Positions 23,741-36,339 of a DNA stretch of 64,000 bases are shown here, in pieces. The stretch covers positions 91,929,018-91,993,017 of the forward strand of contig NC_084794.1 of NCBI RefSeq assembly GCF_963169125.1, in the 5' to 3' direction. The position numbers and the translations under genes are program-made. Source of the stretch: Humulus lupulus. Lineage: Eukaryota; Streptophyta; Magnoliopsida; Rosales; Cannabaceae. Each line of letters opens with the position of its first letter. Position 1 is the first letter of the stretch. Below the pieces are notes generated by a model that was not told the origin of the DNA, ran no database searches, and was given only the letters and a program-made list of their open reading frames with translations.

Positions 23741-23766
23741 TGGCCCATGCGTAAGGTGGCCACCCC

Positions 23767-23773
23767 TTTTATA
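23767..23773 (-). promoter_or_regulatory. TATA box of the antisense gene
   Basis: TATAAAA on the minus strand, in GTGTATAAAAGGGG, about 30 bp before a pyrimidine-rich leader with a good splice donor at 23537. It occupies the same position relative to the 3' LTR as the TATA box at 3287 in the other Tat element. Confidence 0.5.
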
Positions 23774-24028
23774 CACATGAAAGGCCACGTGAGAGGGGCC
23801 GTTGGATTGCCCTGATGTGGGATCCATGGCTCTCCACTTGAAAGACGAAACGACAGCTGAGTATAGGCTAGGCCATTTAATGTGGTTCTCGGAAGGCGTA
23901 CCGTCACCAACAACGATGTTCCACGTATTCGGCGTCTGCGTAAAATGTGGAATATGAAGAGTTCATGGGGAAGCCTAAAAGCCCCTACTGTGGCCCTACA
24001 CGACATCGTGTACCACGAGCAGGGGCTT

Positions 24029-24038
24029 GGGGGGAAAA
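24029..24038 (+). promoter_or_regulatory. polypurine tract
   Basis: GGGGGGAAAA directly before the 3' LTR at 24039. Confidence 0.9.
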
Positions 24039-24797
24039 TGTACGCCCTGATTTTCCAACAGGCTATTAGCGAGCTAAGATACGACCTTAACTATATCAGC
24101 CACGTGGATCCCCCATGACCGGAGCTGTTGTCGTCAGGTCCTACCTCGTTAGCTCGGGGTATCCAAGGGTTCACCACGATTACTTAAGGACTGAGTCTGG
24201 ACTCTAAAGGCCACAGGTCGAGGGAAGCATCCAGCTCGTGGTACGAGCTGCAGTTGGAGGCTTTGACCTTTTGTAAAGTCAACCACGCAGGGTAAACGCG
24301 CATATATCAGACATCGCGTGTCTGATATATCCTTGACTTCTCGGACACGCAGCATGAACGTGTGTATTCTGGCACCCATGACTGGGTTGGGCCATGCGGC
24401 CCATTATCCCCCTTACCTATTGATTAGACCACACTTCATGTGTCAGGTTTTATGAATTAATCATGAATGTCACAGAAGTGACATGATAGGTAAGAAGGTC
24501 ACGGGATGACCTTCTTACCAACTCCCAAGTGCCCTCTCCTATAAATATAGAGACCCTGGGAGTTGCAAAGGGTTGGATTCTATTGTGCAAGGAAATACTC
24601 TGTAAAAGAATACCAAGCATATAGCAATAATATTGACTGGTGGAGTAGAAGGATTTTAACCTTTGAACCACCTAAAAAACGTAATTGTGTCACCAGTCCA
24701 TCTCCAAAAGATCATTCATCTGTTTCGGTTCATAGTTAAGCACTAATCCCTTCCTCTTTTTTTCTTAACTACCTGTTGGCGAAGAACCGTGTCAACA
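24039..24797 (+). repeat. 3' LTR of the complete Tat element (759 bp)
   Basis: Same ends and length as the 5' LTR, with about 33 differences counted by eye. Several are C/T or G/A at CG sites. Confidence 0.95.
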
Positions 24798-24982
24798 AGT
24801 CTAAATCCTAAGTAGTCATGAACTTTTGTTTATGCTTATTAGATCTTTTGATTCACTCGTTAAGGTTTATTTTTTAGTATAATGAGACTAGTGACTTTTG
24901 TTTTGGAGATTCAATATCCTGAATGGCTGGCAACATGATTTATAATATTGGAATCAATACTTTCCTAACAGATCGAATATTG

Positions 24983-26977
24983 TGTAACGCCCTAATTTCT
25001 CATAAATTATCGAGAACACAGCGTTGGATCATAATCATAAATAATTCTCTTTTATTGAATAAAAACTTGAAAATAAATATATGGATCCATGATTTTTAAA
25101 AAATAAAATAATTGTCTTTAACATATTAAAATGAGCAACATTTAAATAAAACTTTAAAAGAAAATATTCTTTGATAAAAATAACTAGGTCCGCTTGATCT
25201 TCCACGAATATATGGTCCCCACGAGTACATCACGAAGCTCCTAGGTCTCACTCGCCACCGACCTTACTATTTTTAATTGCCTAAAATAATAACATCATAA
25301 GGGGTGAGCTTCTAAGCCCAGTAAGGAAAATACAAACAAGAGTTAGTCATATAATCATTTAATCAAAATATCATAAATTTCACAAGAGTCATAACAAAAC
25401 TTATTTATACTAATCATACCACATCACAAAATCCTAGGTCATATCATAGCCTAAGTCATAATCTAAGTCATAATCATAAATCATAATCTAAGTCATAATC
25501 ATAAATCATAGTTCATATTCATAGGTCATAAGTCATAATCGTAACTATAAGTCATAGATCATAATAACAAGTCTGATATAATAAAAAGATAAGTGCTTAT
25601 ACAAGGGGTCGCAATTAAGCCTCAGACATAAGTCCATCATACACCAGACATCAACTTAGGCCCGTCATAAAATTTTGGCAACTGAGCCTATCGGACATAA
25701 GTGGACACCTTAGGTCCAAACACACTTACCCCTTTATTGTACCTGAAATGTTATGTCATACAAAACATAAACTATACTAGCTAATTTTCCTTACCAAAAA
25801 CCGGGATATTGGAGCAAGAGCGGGATTGGAAACTCCTAAAACCAAACATAAAGAAACCATAAGTCCTCTAGAGAATAGAAGATGAAGAGAAGATCTAAAC
25901 TATCAGAATAAAACTTACCAAAAACCTTAAGTTTTCAAAGAAATCAATCACCTAACCAAAAGCCATTACAACAAGTTAGGATTTGGAAGAAAATGAAAAA
26001 GAATTAGAGGAACTATAATGAACTAAACCTGAGGATAAAGAATACCTTGGATAGATTAGAACTTCGATCTACATAACATCGAAATATAACTCTATGTTAC
26101 TTCCCAAGTGTTTATAAAAGCTTAGAATGGAAAGCTTTTAATCCCAAAACCCTAGTGTTTCTCTCTAGAATGAACTTCACAGCTTGGAGGCTCTGAACTG
26201 TGCATGAAAGATGATGAAAATAGCTTAGTAAAGGGTCCTATTTATAGAGTTCAAGGAGTGAAACTAACTCCTTTTAGAATGAATAAATAAATTATTAAAA
26301 ATACATTTTTTGCTCAACAAATGCCCAGAACTCGGTCAAAAACGTTCAGGAACAAGTCAAAGTTGTTGAGGGTTGTTTCTAGTTTTGAATTCCACGAAAT
26401 TCAAAAATGGTCACTTGGGCCGATATATCACCTCCTATAGGCGATATATCGCCTACACCATAATCCCGAGGGTCCGTGGTTTCGTTCGTGTGAAGTCGAC
26501 TTATTTTTCGTATCATCCGTAGGCGATATATCAGCCCCTATAGCTGCGATATATCGACATACGTTGATATATCAAACACATTTTTGCACTCTTTCAGCAC
26601 ACTTGAATTTGTTTAAACTACTTTCACTGAGTAAAATGTGATCCTAACAACTAAGGGAAGGTTCTAGACTTCCTAGACTTATCAATGATTATTTTTATTC
26701 ATAAAAAACTTTTAATTTTTAATAAACATACATGTGTCACGTTCTTAATTATTCTATCTAAACCTTAGGTTAAAATAAAAAATATTTATAGAACCAACTA
26801 TATTAATCAAACCTTATGTTAAAATTAATATTTCTAAACCATAGGTTAAACTTATAAAATCCATAACCAGCTCTATGAGTTTCTAAATAAATCCCGGCTT
26901 GAACCAATATCCACGAAAACTAAAATACTACAACGCAAGCTACTACTATTTAACTAAGTAAAATTTGAAATGCTACA
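24983..26977 (-). repeat. solo LTR of a Ty3/gypsy (Tekay-like) element, 1995 bp
   Basis: Plus-strand ends TGTAACGCCC and GCTACA, with a perfect 5-bp duplication TATTG at 24978-24982 and 26978-26982. A TATA-like CTATTTATAGAG near 26248 reads on the minus strand, so the LTR is in minus orientation. It has a TCATAATC-type simple array (about 25430-25565) and five GATATATC motifs in 160 bp (26421-26575). It is closely related to the split LTR at 41472-52491. No internal region remains. Confidence 0.85.
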
Positions 26978-27849
26978 TATTGGCTCCCTTAACGGTTAAT
27001 TCTGGAACTGGGTAGTTATTGAGCTCAAATCTATAATTTAACTATAGATTAATTATTCACTAGTAAATTAATGGCACCTAAGGAACAAGAGGTAATTAGA
27101 AGGGTAAAACTAATTTTGAGCAGCTCTAATTAACGAACCAATAAATGGAGGACATAACTATATTTATTGATTATATAGAGGGACTACAAAGAAAACTCTG
27201 TAAATGTAATTTTATATATGCTTGGAGTGCAATTCCATATTTATAATGAAGTAATCATAGAATTAATAAATAAGATTATTAGATTAAAGAGTTTGATTAA
27301 TAATCTAGTTCATTGGAGCTTCATATTATACGTCCATGGTCCCTAGGTCACCTCTGTCCTACACTATCAAGGGTAAGGATGTCATAAAGAAGATTTGTAG
27401 AGAGAATGACTAAATTGCAAATGAATTATATTTTCAGGGCAAGGAAATAATTATGTGACAATTATGAGCAATAAATTAATTATTTAACTATATAGTTTTA
27501 TTTTGAAAAACTATATGTTAAAATAAATATTAATCATGTTTGATTAATATAGAGAGAGATTAATAATTATCTTATTATAAGATATTTATTTATTTAATTA
27601 AAACTGATATTTTAAGATAAAACTAATTTTGAATTAATTGATATTTATTTTGGGATAAATATATTATCTTAAATATTAATTAAATAAAAAAATGAAAAAA
27701 ATGAGGGAAAGCCACTAAGTGGCTCATGCCACTCTCTATATTGCACAGTGAGTGACCTACCAGGATATTTTCTACCCCTGGGATTTAAATTTTATCCATC
27801 CATCTATCTTATTCGATTTCTATTTTTTTTTATTAAAAAAGAAAGAATT

Positions 27850-30060
27850 AATTTCATTCAACGTTTGATTCAAAGAACTGCGCTTAGCCCCCCACTTATG
27901 AAATGGCTCTACGGCAATGGATGGTAGAGGGTCTGTAATACCCAAAGCACTGGAGTGATCCAGTAGTCGGGAAGGGGCCTAGAAGTGCCTACTACTACAC
28001 CTCAATACACTTGGCTCTACACATTTACAGAGCTAACCCCTGGCAGAGCTAAGGGGCTTCAATCCTTATTCCTTATCCCCATCTTCGCCTAGGCTAACGT
28101 GGCCTAACTTATTCAGGGGGGAGAGGGGAGCCTCGAGAAGCACTAATGAGAGGAAGATCCTTGACCCATCTTCATTCTCTACAGGGTTCCAAACCTTTCT
28201 TCAACATAGGTGACAACAAGCGGGGTAGAGATGGAAGAGATCAAACATGGGAATAAGAAGCAAGCTCGCCTTCCTTTTTGATCATTTTGATAGAGGGGGA
28301 TGGAGAAAGTGGACAAAATAGACTCACATTTCTCATTGAACAAATAAGGGAAAAGAATCCTATTAAAAACGTTCCTAACGCACCAACCCCTTCCTTTGTA
28401 GAGCCGTGTATTGTAAGTGATCCGAACCCACGCGGAGTGAGTCTCCCATAGAGGCAAGTGAAGTTAGTGAGTCGTATGATGGACAACTATCTCCCATGGT
28501 TTAGAGAGGACTCAACTATTAGTTAGTACCCCCTTGGTTTCGAGGTGGACCCTTTCACTCTATTTTATTATATACACTTAGCGAAAATAATATTTTTTGA
28601 TAAAACTAGGACATGGATTCAATATGAACCAATGGATCGTGACAACTCGTTACTACTAGCAATGACTTCCTCTTTCATTACTTCATCCTTTCCATATCCC
28701 TCTCCATTGTTCTTAGTTACTCATCAAATGGCACTCATTTTATATCTTTAAGTTTGATCATTGACAAGGTTCAAAGAAAGGGTGGGCCATTGATAAATAA
28801 TCGATTCTAAAATTAAGCAAGTACAGAATGAGACGTGAATGAGAAGAGGTTCGAAGGGATGTGCCCCCTAAAAGGATTGAGTTTGTGTAATGAAGGGGGT
28901 TAGGGGGGATGTGCTGCCTGAAAGGAAGCAATGAAACAAGTGAGTGAACCACAGGTGTAGTCCACTCATGATAGCTTCCTATTACTATTATGCGTGCTTG
29001 TAAAGGAAGTAAGTGAGTTTCTAGGATCTCATTTGTCTGACCCAACCTCAGACTCTTTCTTCCCAACCTATTTGACTTTCTACCCACAATTATTTAGGTG
29101 GTATCCCGAGATTTAAGAGATCTCACTCCTCCCGGGAACACACGAAACAAAGATATGAACTAGGTAAATAGAAATGGAAAAGAGATGTTTCCAATTCATC
29201 AAAATCAAAAGCTTTTTCTACATCCATATGATCTACTAAAGTAGATCGGTATTGCCCATATAATAAAAGCAGATATTAGTCCATGGAGTCCCAAGAAGGT
29301 AAGAACTCCAACCTGTCTGATGCTTATTCGGTCAAATACAATATACAAGTGGGACCTGCACTATGAGCAAGTTCTGCGAAAAACCGCTTCTTTTTTTCGG
29401 TTTCCCATGGTGATATCAAACTTGAAAGCCCAAACACAAGCAAGCTTACCTTATTATTATGAAAAGGAGAAAGGGGCTAAACCGAAGCTAAGGAGCTAAT
29501 CACTACGAGACTAGGAGAATAGGAAATACTTGGTATATAATTCGTTCCGGCTATAGTCCATTAGCAAGCGAGTAGGGGAACCGTTCCTTCCATTTAGTAA
29601 GGGAATACAAGCATTGCAAGGATTTTTATAAAATGAATATGAATATGACTCTTCCCAACTCAAGTCAAGCGAAGCGTAGTGAGGAAGGTGAGGGAAGAAC
29701 TATTTAGAGAAAGGCTAAGTAAAGTACTTCCCAGGACTTCTCTTCTTGCTTATCACCGACTTTTCAAGCGTAGTTTGTAGTAGGGAGGGCCATTCTAGCA
29801 GGAGTTAAAGTAGGAACATGACAAACCATTAGAATGTGTTCTCGCAGGAAGTAGCATACTCATGTTGCATGCTTTCGTTGTTTTTGTCTCGAAGGTCAGT
29901 TCAATAATAGTAAAAATCCTTCTAACTGGATAGTGCATTGAGGTGGCATGTCTTACTCCGGGCCAGCAGTGAATGAAGTGTTAAAGTAGAGAAAGCTAGT
30001 GTTCCGTACTCAGCTGGCAAAGCAAAACTCCAGCTAAGCTAATAGCTCTAATTGTAGGAT
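27850..30060. other. probable insertion of mitochondrial DNA (NUMT)
   Basis: About 2.2 kb whose base composition is more balanced than the AT-rich LTR around it. It has no coding frame, transposon end or repeat that I recognise, and its texture recalls plant mitochondrial intergenic DNA. It interrupts the copia LTR. The edges are set only by the change of composition, and no target duplication is seen. No mitochondrial gene was identified, so this is an inference from texture. Confidence 0.45.
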
Positions 30061-30710
30061 ATCTAAAAATAATATGCTCTTGTTTGTTGCCTTCCTTCTC
30101 TTTGAGGTAGCTAGATTAGTCGCAATTTCAAATTAATTTGTTTATTTAATTATTATTATTTAAAATGTGATTTGAATTAAATAATTAAATAAGTTATAAC
30201 TGATTAGTTTTATTTTAAATAAAATAAAGACTAATTAAATTTGTTAATTATCTTTATAAACCTAAAAGAAGCAATACTTTAAAAAATATAAGTTTAAGAA
30301 AATGTTTTTTTTACTATTAGACTCTCTCAAGAAAGAAACGATATAATTTCCTAAACCTGAAATTCTAGAAATTTATAGTCTCTCTCTTCTTAATCCTCTC
30401 TAGATCTCATGTGTTGAGTACATCTAGAGAGTCTAAATAAACTTTTGATTCCTACGTGCCCACACATGTCCTTGTGTGTTTGAGGATTAAATTGGAAGGC
30501 TAAGGTGTGAGCTTTGAGAAATGATAAGAAGATCGTTGATTTATACGAAAAGATTCAAGTACACTTGATAGGCTACGAGAGGTAATCTCTATTCCTTTTA
30601 TGTGTTATTTAATATATCTCTATATGTATGATCCTAGTTGGTATTATTGAATTTTTTAAAAGATCCTATTCCACTACATATTCCTTTTTTTCTTATTTAA
30701 TACAAACATT

Positions 30711-30722
30711 TGGTATCAGAGC
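30711..30722 (+). promoter_or_regulatory. primer-binding site of copia element, initiator-Met tRNA type
   Basis: TGGTATCAGAGC, the canonical plant copia site, two bases after the LTR end ACAAACA (30708). Confidence 0.9.
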
Positions 30723-32778
30723 AATCTACATATATACATATATATTAAATGTTGTATGAGTTTCTTACATTTTTTTATATGTATGTTGATATGTATAATG
30801 AATGGATGGATGCATTTTTTTGAATGTATCGTTGAATGATGGATCATTAATTGTATGGTGCTATTGGGTTAGAAATTCAGATTTAATTTTTCTTAGATCT
30901 TGTGTAAGCCATAAAGGGCATAGGATTTTTGAAATTTTATTTTTGAACTTTGAATTTAAAAAATCCTGGTCACAAGAGAAGAAGAAGAATAAGAAGATGA
31001 GGGACCCTAGCCATGCACTAGCCCGAGCCCCACTACCCCAGCCACCTGCTCCCTAGGCTCTTGGCGAGCCCCTGCTCCTTCACGCGAGGCTCCAGGTGAG
31101 CCCCTGCTCCCGCACGCCTTCTTTTGGTTAAGCCCATGCACCTGTGCGTGAAACCTATCGAGCTCTTGCTCCACACGCGCGCACGACCTCTTGCGTCCCC
31201 TACTCTCGCGCACAGCCTCCGGCCGAGCCACCTGCTATGACTAAGCTTGTTAAGTTTTTGAGGCTCACTGGCCACCCTAAGAGATCTAGGGCACCAATCT
31301 TGGTGCCCAAGTTAGATCCTAATTTTGTGCTAAAAATCTTTTATTTAATTATTTTTAAATTGCTTGAATTTAACAAAAATAAAATATATTTTATTTGGTT
31401 AAGATCTTGTCTTAAGTTTAAATAATTATTTGACTTTGATTCATTTAATTATTTAAATTCAACTAACTTAAAAAGATGACAAAAATGGTTATTTAATTAA
31501 AAGTTTACTTTAATTAAATAAATTAATTAGAAAATTAGTTTCTAATTAATTATTTGGGCCTAATAAATCCCTAAAAATTATAAAGATGGCCAATATGAGA
31601 AGATAAACATTCTTGGAGTCTTACGAACAAATAATGCCATTTTATAATTTTAATTTCTATTTTTTAGAAGAGTTGTAAATTTAGAAATACTTAATAGTAC
31701 TCGATTCATCATTTATTGTTTATTTATTGTATTAATTTAAATAAATATTAATTAATGTTTGATTGATTGATTACATGATCATGAATTAGTCAATTACATG
31801 TCATTCATGAAACTCCACACAATTTTGATTAAACATGCATCTTTTAGAAACATGATTATCTAGGATTGTCTTAATTATTTATATGAATTGTTTTGATGAA
31901 ATCAATTGCATGTAAACTGCTAAGTCTTAAATTAGTTAACACTTGGTATATCACACCATAATAAAAGCAACAGTGTTTTAAGATAACATAATAAAAGCAA
32001 TAGTGTTTATAGGCCTTTAAGATAACCAACTTTATTAAAAATAGTGTTTTAGTAAAGTGAGATGAATGTAATGTGTAATTATCTAGAGCACATTAATTGT
32101 AGAACACATGCTCTTTTATAATTAAATGTATTTTATAAATAATTACATTCATAGGGTTATTAATAAACTAGTAGTTAATTTAGAATTAATTAAATAGGTT
32201 TAATAAACACATATATTCTAAAATAGTAAGTGGGAGAATGTGAACATCTCAATGTGACGTATGGTCTCCATTATTAGTACAACACCGTGAAATATGAACA
32301 TGACCTTGAGACGGTTTTGTTTCCACCCCCCTAAGGAAGCTTTCTAGACATATTAATACTATGGTTGGCTTCTTACGAAGATAGGAAAGAATGATGTATT
32401 TTATGCTTCACCGACCATAAGGCAGTACTCTCTAAGTTAAGTTATGAATTCTAAAATAATGAGTTACACTTACAAAGATGCAATTAATCTTTTGCGGTGG
32501 ATAATTGTAAATTGACTAAACAAGTGGTAATTTAATTTTAAAAAAGAAAATAAGAGTTATTTTAAGTTTTAAATAATAAATATAAGATTGTCTTATAAGC
32601 TATCTGAATTCAACTTGATTGAACCTAAGGCGACACTTTATTTGTTAGGTAGTTTTATCGTGGAATAGTAAATGCCAAGTTTATGTGTTTTAATTGTTGT
32701 ATTCATGCATCATATTTGTTTTCCAAATAATTGATATTTTTCAATTAGTAATATTATTGCATTTTATTTCTTTCAGTA
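30723..32778 (+). other. long untranslated leader of the copia element
   Basis: About 2 kb between primer-binding site and gag ATG, AT-rich except for a GC-rich patch at 31000-31235. A short duplication, AATAAAAGCAA(C/T)AGTGTTT, lies at about 31960-32010. Small open frames here are not convincing. Long leaders of this kind are known in Angela/BARE-like copia elements. Confidence 0.6.
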
Positions 32779-33048
32779 ATGTCGAACGATGAAAATCCAA
32801 TTACTGCTTAACTTTCACTTGAAAAACATAATGGTGATAATTTTATAAGATGGAAATCGAATATGAATTTAATGTTAATCTGTTATAACCATAAATTTTT
32901 CATAACTGATGAATGTCTTGAAGAGCCCGCTGTCAATGCTCTGAAGAATATTTGTGACAAATATGATGTCTGGATTCAATCCAATAATAAGGCTAAATGT
33001 TACATGCTTGTGAGCATGAATGATGTTTTGAGAACAAAACATGAATTA
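32779..33048 (+). pseudogene. copia gag N-terminal fragment
   Basis: The ATG at 32779 gives MSNDENPITA and then an in-frame TAA (32809-32811). The frame continues with LEKHNGDNFIRWKSNMNLML, TDECLEEP, YDVWIQSNNKAKCYML and MNDVLRTKHE, the N-terminal UBN2-type part of copia Gag. It is cut at 33048 by a hAT-like sequence. No protease, integrase or RT of this element is found downstream. Confidence 0.8.
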
Positions 33049-34523
33049 GGGGTGCACACGGGTCAAATTTGCAGGTTTTAGGTGTATCAACTTCATGTTT
33101 TGCAGGTTTTGAGTGTAGAAATTTGATACCGAATCCGCCTGCAAGGTTCTCGGATTTTGTAAATTTTCGGGTTTCGAATTTCATATTTGATTTGGTCGGA
33201 TGTGTGTGGATTTCGGGTCTCGTTGGATCTGTTTTCAGATTTGGGCCTTTGGTGGGCTTGTTGATTTTTTTTTAAATGTCAATTATTTTTTATAATTTTT
33301 TGATAAATTCTTTTCACTTTTAAAATGTTCTTAAACAAAAATATATTGAGAGAAACTTGTAAAAGCCAATATATTCAATTATTTTGGTTCAAATTAACAT
33401 GTTTTATTATTAATATGAAAATTATGAAACATAAATCCCTAAAAACTTAATTTTAAAACAGTTATAGAAACTTGATTTTAGTTCATAAAATAAAGTCACT
33501 AATCTCCAAAATCCAAAATACAAACATAAAATCCATAAAGTCCAAAGACAACCATAAAATTCATTAACTCCATAAATATATTATAAAAGAAAAAACAAAT
33601 ATCTAAGATTCCAAAATACAAAGAAAAGTATAACAATTAACAAGATTATAACCACTCAGATTTACAGTAGCTCTACAACTTGAACATACAAAAAAAATAT
33701 AACGGAGGAGCATTATATGACAAAATAATTATTATATATTTATATATAATATGTAGTACAAGTTAAAGTGATAAAGTAATGGAAAAAGATTTATAGAAAT
33801 TAACTAACGAACTCACTCAATGAGCTACTGGCACTTATATCTTATGTCACCATATGTATAGATTACTAAAATATAAAACAAAACACTCAATAAAAAAATA
33901 TTTTTTTAAAAAAGAAAAAAGTAGTCTTGTACTCTTTCACACACAAAGAAGTTCAACTATTCAACACTCAAACTTTGAATTTCACAAAGATCACTCAGAA
34001 TTCATTCTCTATCTCGTGTGCAAACAAACCCACAAATCTATTTATATCTCCTGTATAAAAATTATTCTAAATATTTATCGAAATATATTTTTAAAATTAA
34101 TTAAAAATAAATATTTATTAATTATATTAATTTAAATTCAAATAGTATGAAATATTATTAGATATTTCTTAATTATATTAATATAAATTCAAATGTTATA
34201 AAATATTATTGATATAATAATATTTAATATTAGAATAGATATTTATTAATTATATTAATATAAATTTAAATATCATAAAATATAATATTATAATAATATA
34301 TAATCTTAATTTTTAAAAAAATTTGTTAGTAATTATATTAACATAAATTTAAATATTATAAAATATTATTATTATAATAATATTTTTTAGAGATTTTTTT
34401 TATAAATACATATATAGAAATTTTTTAGTTCATTTTTACGGTATTTCAAAATTTGTTTTATTTATATATAACTATTAAATTTATTTTTGCAAATATACGG
34501 TCCGCACTACATTGACCAGTACT
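33049..34523. mobile_element. hAT-like non-autonomous element, ends uncertain
   Basis: It starts TAGGGGTGCACACGG, a typical hAT terminus, and has CGGGTTTCG subterminal motifs. The inverse TGCAAAT...CGGTCCGCACTA at about 34500-34523 is a plausible right terminus. The 8-bp flanks do not match well, so the right edge is tentative. It encodes nothing recognisable and contains part of an AT-rich array. Confidence 0.4.
34060..34430. repeat. AT-rich tandem array (first segment)
   Basis: Degenerate copies of TTAATATAAATTCAAAT and ATAAAATATTATT, each about 80-100 bp apart. The same motif family fills 52492-52822 and 54020-54370. Confidence 0.7.
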
Positions 34524-35204
34524 TATAACTATTTTCTTGATTTTTCTTTATCTATTAGTATATATATTGATTCTAGTCAAAGCATAACTATGCATTTATA
34601 CTTAACCTAAATCCAATTATTACAAACAAAATCTCTTATATTCAAGACCCATATTCAGCACAAATTAGAATTCTCTCTCTTTTTTTTATTTATTATATGT
34701 GTAAGCTAGTTTTTTATTTTTAAATTTTTTTTTTTTTATGGCTAATTACTTGATACTTTATAGCTACCATTGACGTAAATCAATATAATAATAATTATTA
34801 TTATTATAATAATAATAATGTTAACTATTTCAAGATTCTAACCTTTATGTTATTGGTGAACTAGAACTTTTGACAAGCCCAATAATTTTATTTTATTCTG
34901 GCTTTTTGAGTACATTTTACATATCATGTGTCTTTTTGAGTAATGGCATGAGATTGGATAGTATATTAATCTTTAAATATAACCCAAGTTATCAAATTTT
35001 CTTCTTTCTTTAAATTTTTAAATGTTAATTTGACAATTAAGTTAAATAGTATAATTCTATTTCTTGGTTCAAATTCTTCTTTTACAAGCAACGATAAGAA
35101 AAAGTTCTTAAGACTCTACAAAGAATTCATTTTAGATATTGATAGTGAAAATTAATCAATATTAAATTTACTCATGATTGTTTGTTTTTAAATCTTCACG
35201 TCTA
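34524..35204. other. no recognisable feature
   Basis: AT-rich sequence with simple runs such as (TAA)n near 34785-34820. No gene or transposon end seen. Confidence 0.4.
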
Positions 35205-35891
35205 ATGCAACCCAATGCAATCTCACGTGCAACCCACTGCATCTTTAAAAGTAAGTCCAATACAACCTCAAATGCAACTCACTGTAACCTTAAATATAAG
35301 CCAATGCAACCTAAAAAAAACTTTTAAAAACTCAATGCAACCCATAAAAACTTAGAAACTCATATGTTAATTTCATCCTTATGCAACCTACTACAATCTC
35401 AAATGCAAACTCGATGCAACATCATCAATGCCAATGAACCTTTAAACTCATATACTAATTTCATCCTCACTCATGACATCCCAATGCAACCTCAAATGCA
35501 AACTAAAATGCAATACACTGCGACCTCAAATTCAAGCTCAATGCATCCTCAAATGTAACTAACTTCAACCTCAAATACAAGTCCATGTAACCCTAATGTA
35601 AGCTCATGCAACCAAATGCAACTTTAAAAAACTCAATGCAACACATGACAACTCAAAAATTCATATGTTAGTTTCATCATTATGCAACTCATGAAAACCA
35701 TTGCAACCACCCCAATACAACCTCAAAGGACCCTCAATGCAACCTAAAATAACTTTAAAAAAACTCATATGTTAATTTCATCCTTATTCAACCCACTGCA
35801 ACCTCAAATGTAAGCTCAATGCAACCTCATGAACAGCTTTAAAAAACTCATTTGCAAACATTATCTTTATGCAACCCATTGCAATATCAAA
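35205..35891 (+). repeat. CAACC/CAATG minisatellite, left part
   Basis: Degenerate array of ATGCAACC(C)AATGCAA-like units. A larger unit with CTCATATGTTAATTTCATCC recurs at about 35357, 35450, 35660 and 35770. The array is interrupted by the CACTA element and continues at 40242-40445. Confidence 0.8.
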
Positions 35892-35909
35892 TGCCACTAC
35901 AAGAAAATT

Positions 35910-36135
35910 TGCTATTACCGGCGGAGAAAACCGCCGGCAATAGTCAGGAAAACCGCCGGCAATACTTTTACCGGCGGTCTCCGCCGGCAAAAATCCGCCG
36001 ATAAAAACCGGTCGGTAAAATCCGTTATTACCGGCGGAATTAGCCTCCCGCCGGTAATAATTTGGTCAGAATTCACGTCTGACACATTATTACCGGCGGT
36101 TTCCGCCGGTAATAATCCGCCGGTAATTTTAAAAT
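35910..36135. repeat. left subterminal repeats of the CACTA element
   Basis: Several copies of ACCGGCGG or its inverse within 225 bp, in both orientations, so the arm can form hairpins. Each copy holds CG and CNG sites. Confidence 0.85.
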
Positions 36136-36339
36136 ATATTTTAAAAAAATAATTAATTTTTGTAAATTATAATAAAATTAATATTAAATAACTAAATTTA
36201 TAATTAAAAAAATTTTGAAATAAAATCAATATTATTTAAATTAATATCCCAATTAAAAATACAACTTTAAAATACTAAAATTGTCTTTTCAAAATAAAAA
36301 ACATACACTTAAATTTAATAATAAATAATAAAACCTAAA

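Larger units (their letters stand above)
12383..24797 (+). mobile_element. complete Ty3/gypsy Tat-lineage retrotransposon
   Basis: A full 12,415-bp element: two 759-bp LTRs, primer-binding region, gag-pol on plus, a 119-bp tandem array, a spliced minus-strand gene, a polypurine tract and the 3' LTR. Flanks AGCCT (12378-12382) and AGTCT (24798-24802) are a target duplication with one C/T change. The second RNase H and the antisense gene are hallmarks of the Tat clade (Retand-like). By hand I count about 33 LTR mismatches in 759, mostly transitions, so it is a few per cent diverged and old enough to have lost function. Gag and pol carry several stops and frameshifts. Confidence 0.95.
11948..30708 (+). 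repeat. Ty1/copia 5' LTR split by three insertions
   Basis: The LTR pieces are 11948-12382, 24803-24982, 26983-about 27850 and about 30060-30708. They join because the target duplications around the first two inserts fit (AGCCT/AGTCT and TATTG/TATTG), and a canonical primer-binding site follows 30708 after two bases. The left end TTTAGGATTTATGCCC is probably a mutated TGTTAGGA. The total is about 2.0-2.1 kb, long for copia and in the range of Angela- or SIRE-like elements. The right copy of this LTR is not in the window. Confidence 0.65.

Noticed and set aside
27850..30060. Plastid origin of the insertion
   Set aside because: No plastid gene or inverted-repeat sequence recognised; the texture fits mitochondrial intergenic DNA better, though this needs a database search.
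35205..35891. CRISPR-like array
   Set aside because: Short degenerate tandem words without constant repeats or unique spacers, in a plant nuclear context.
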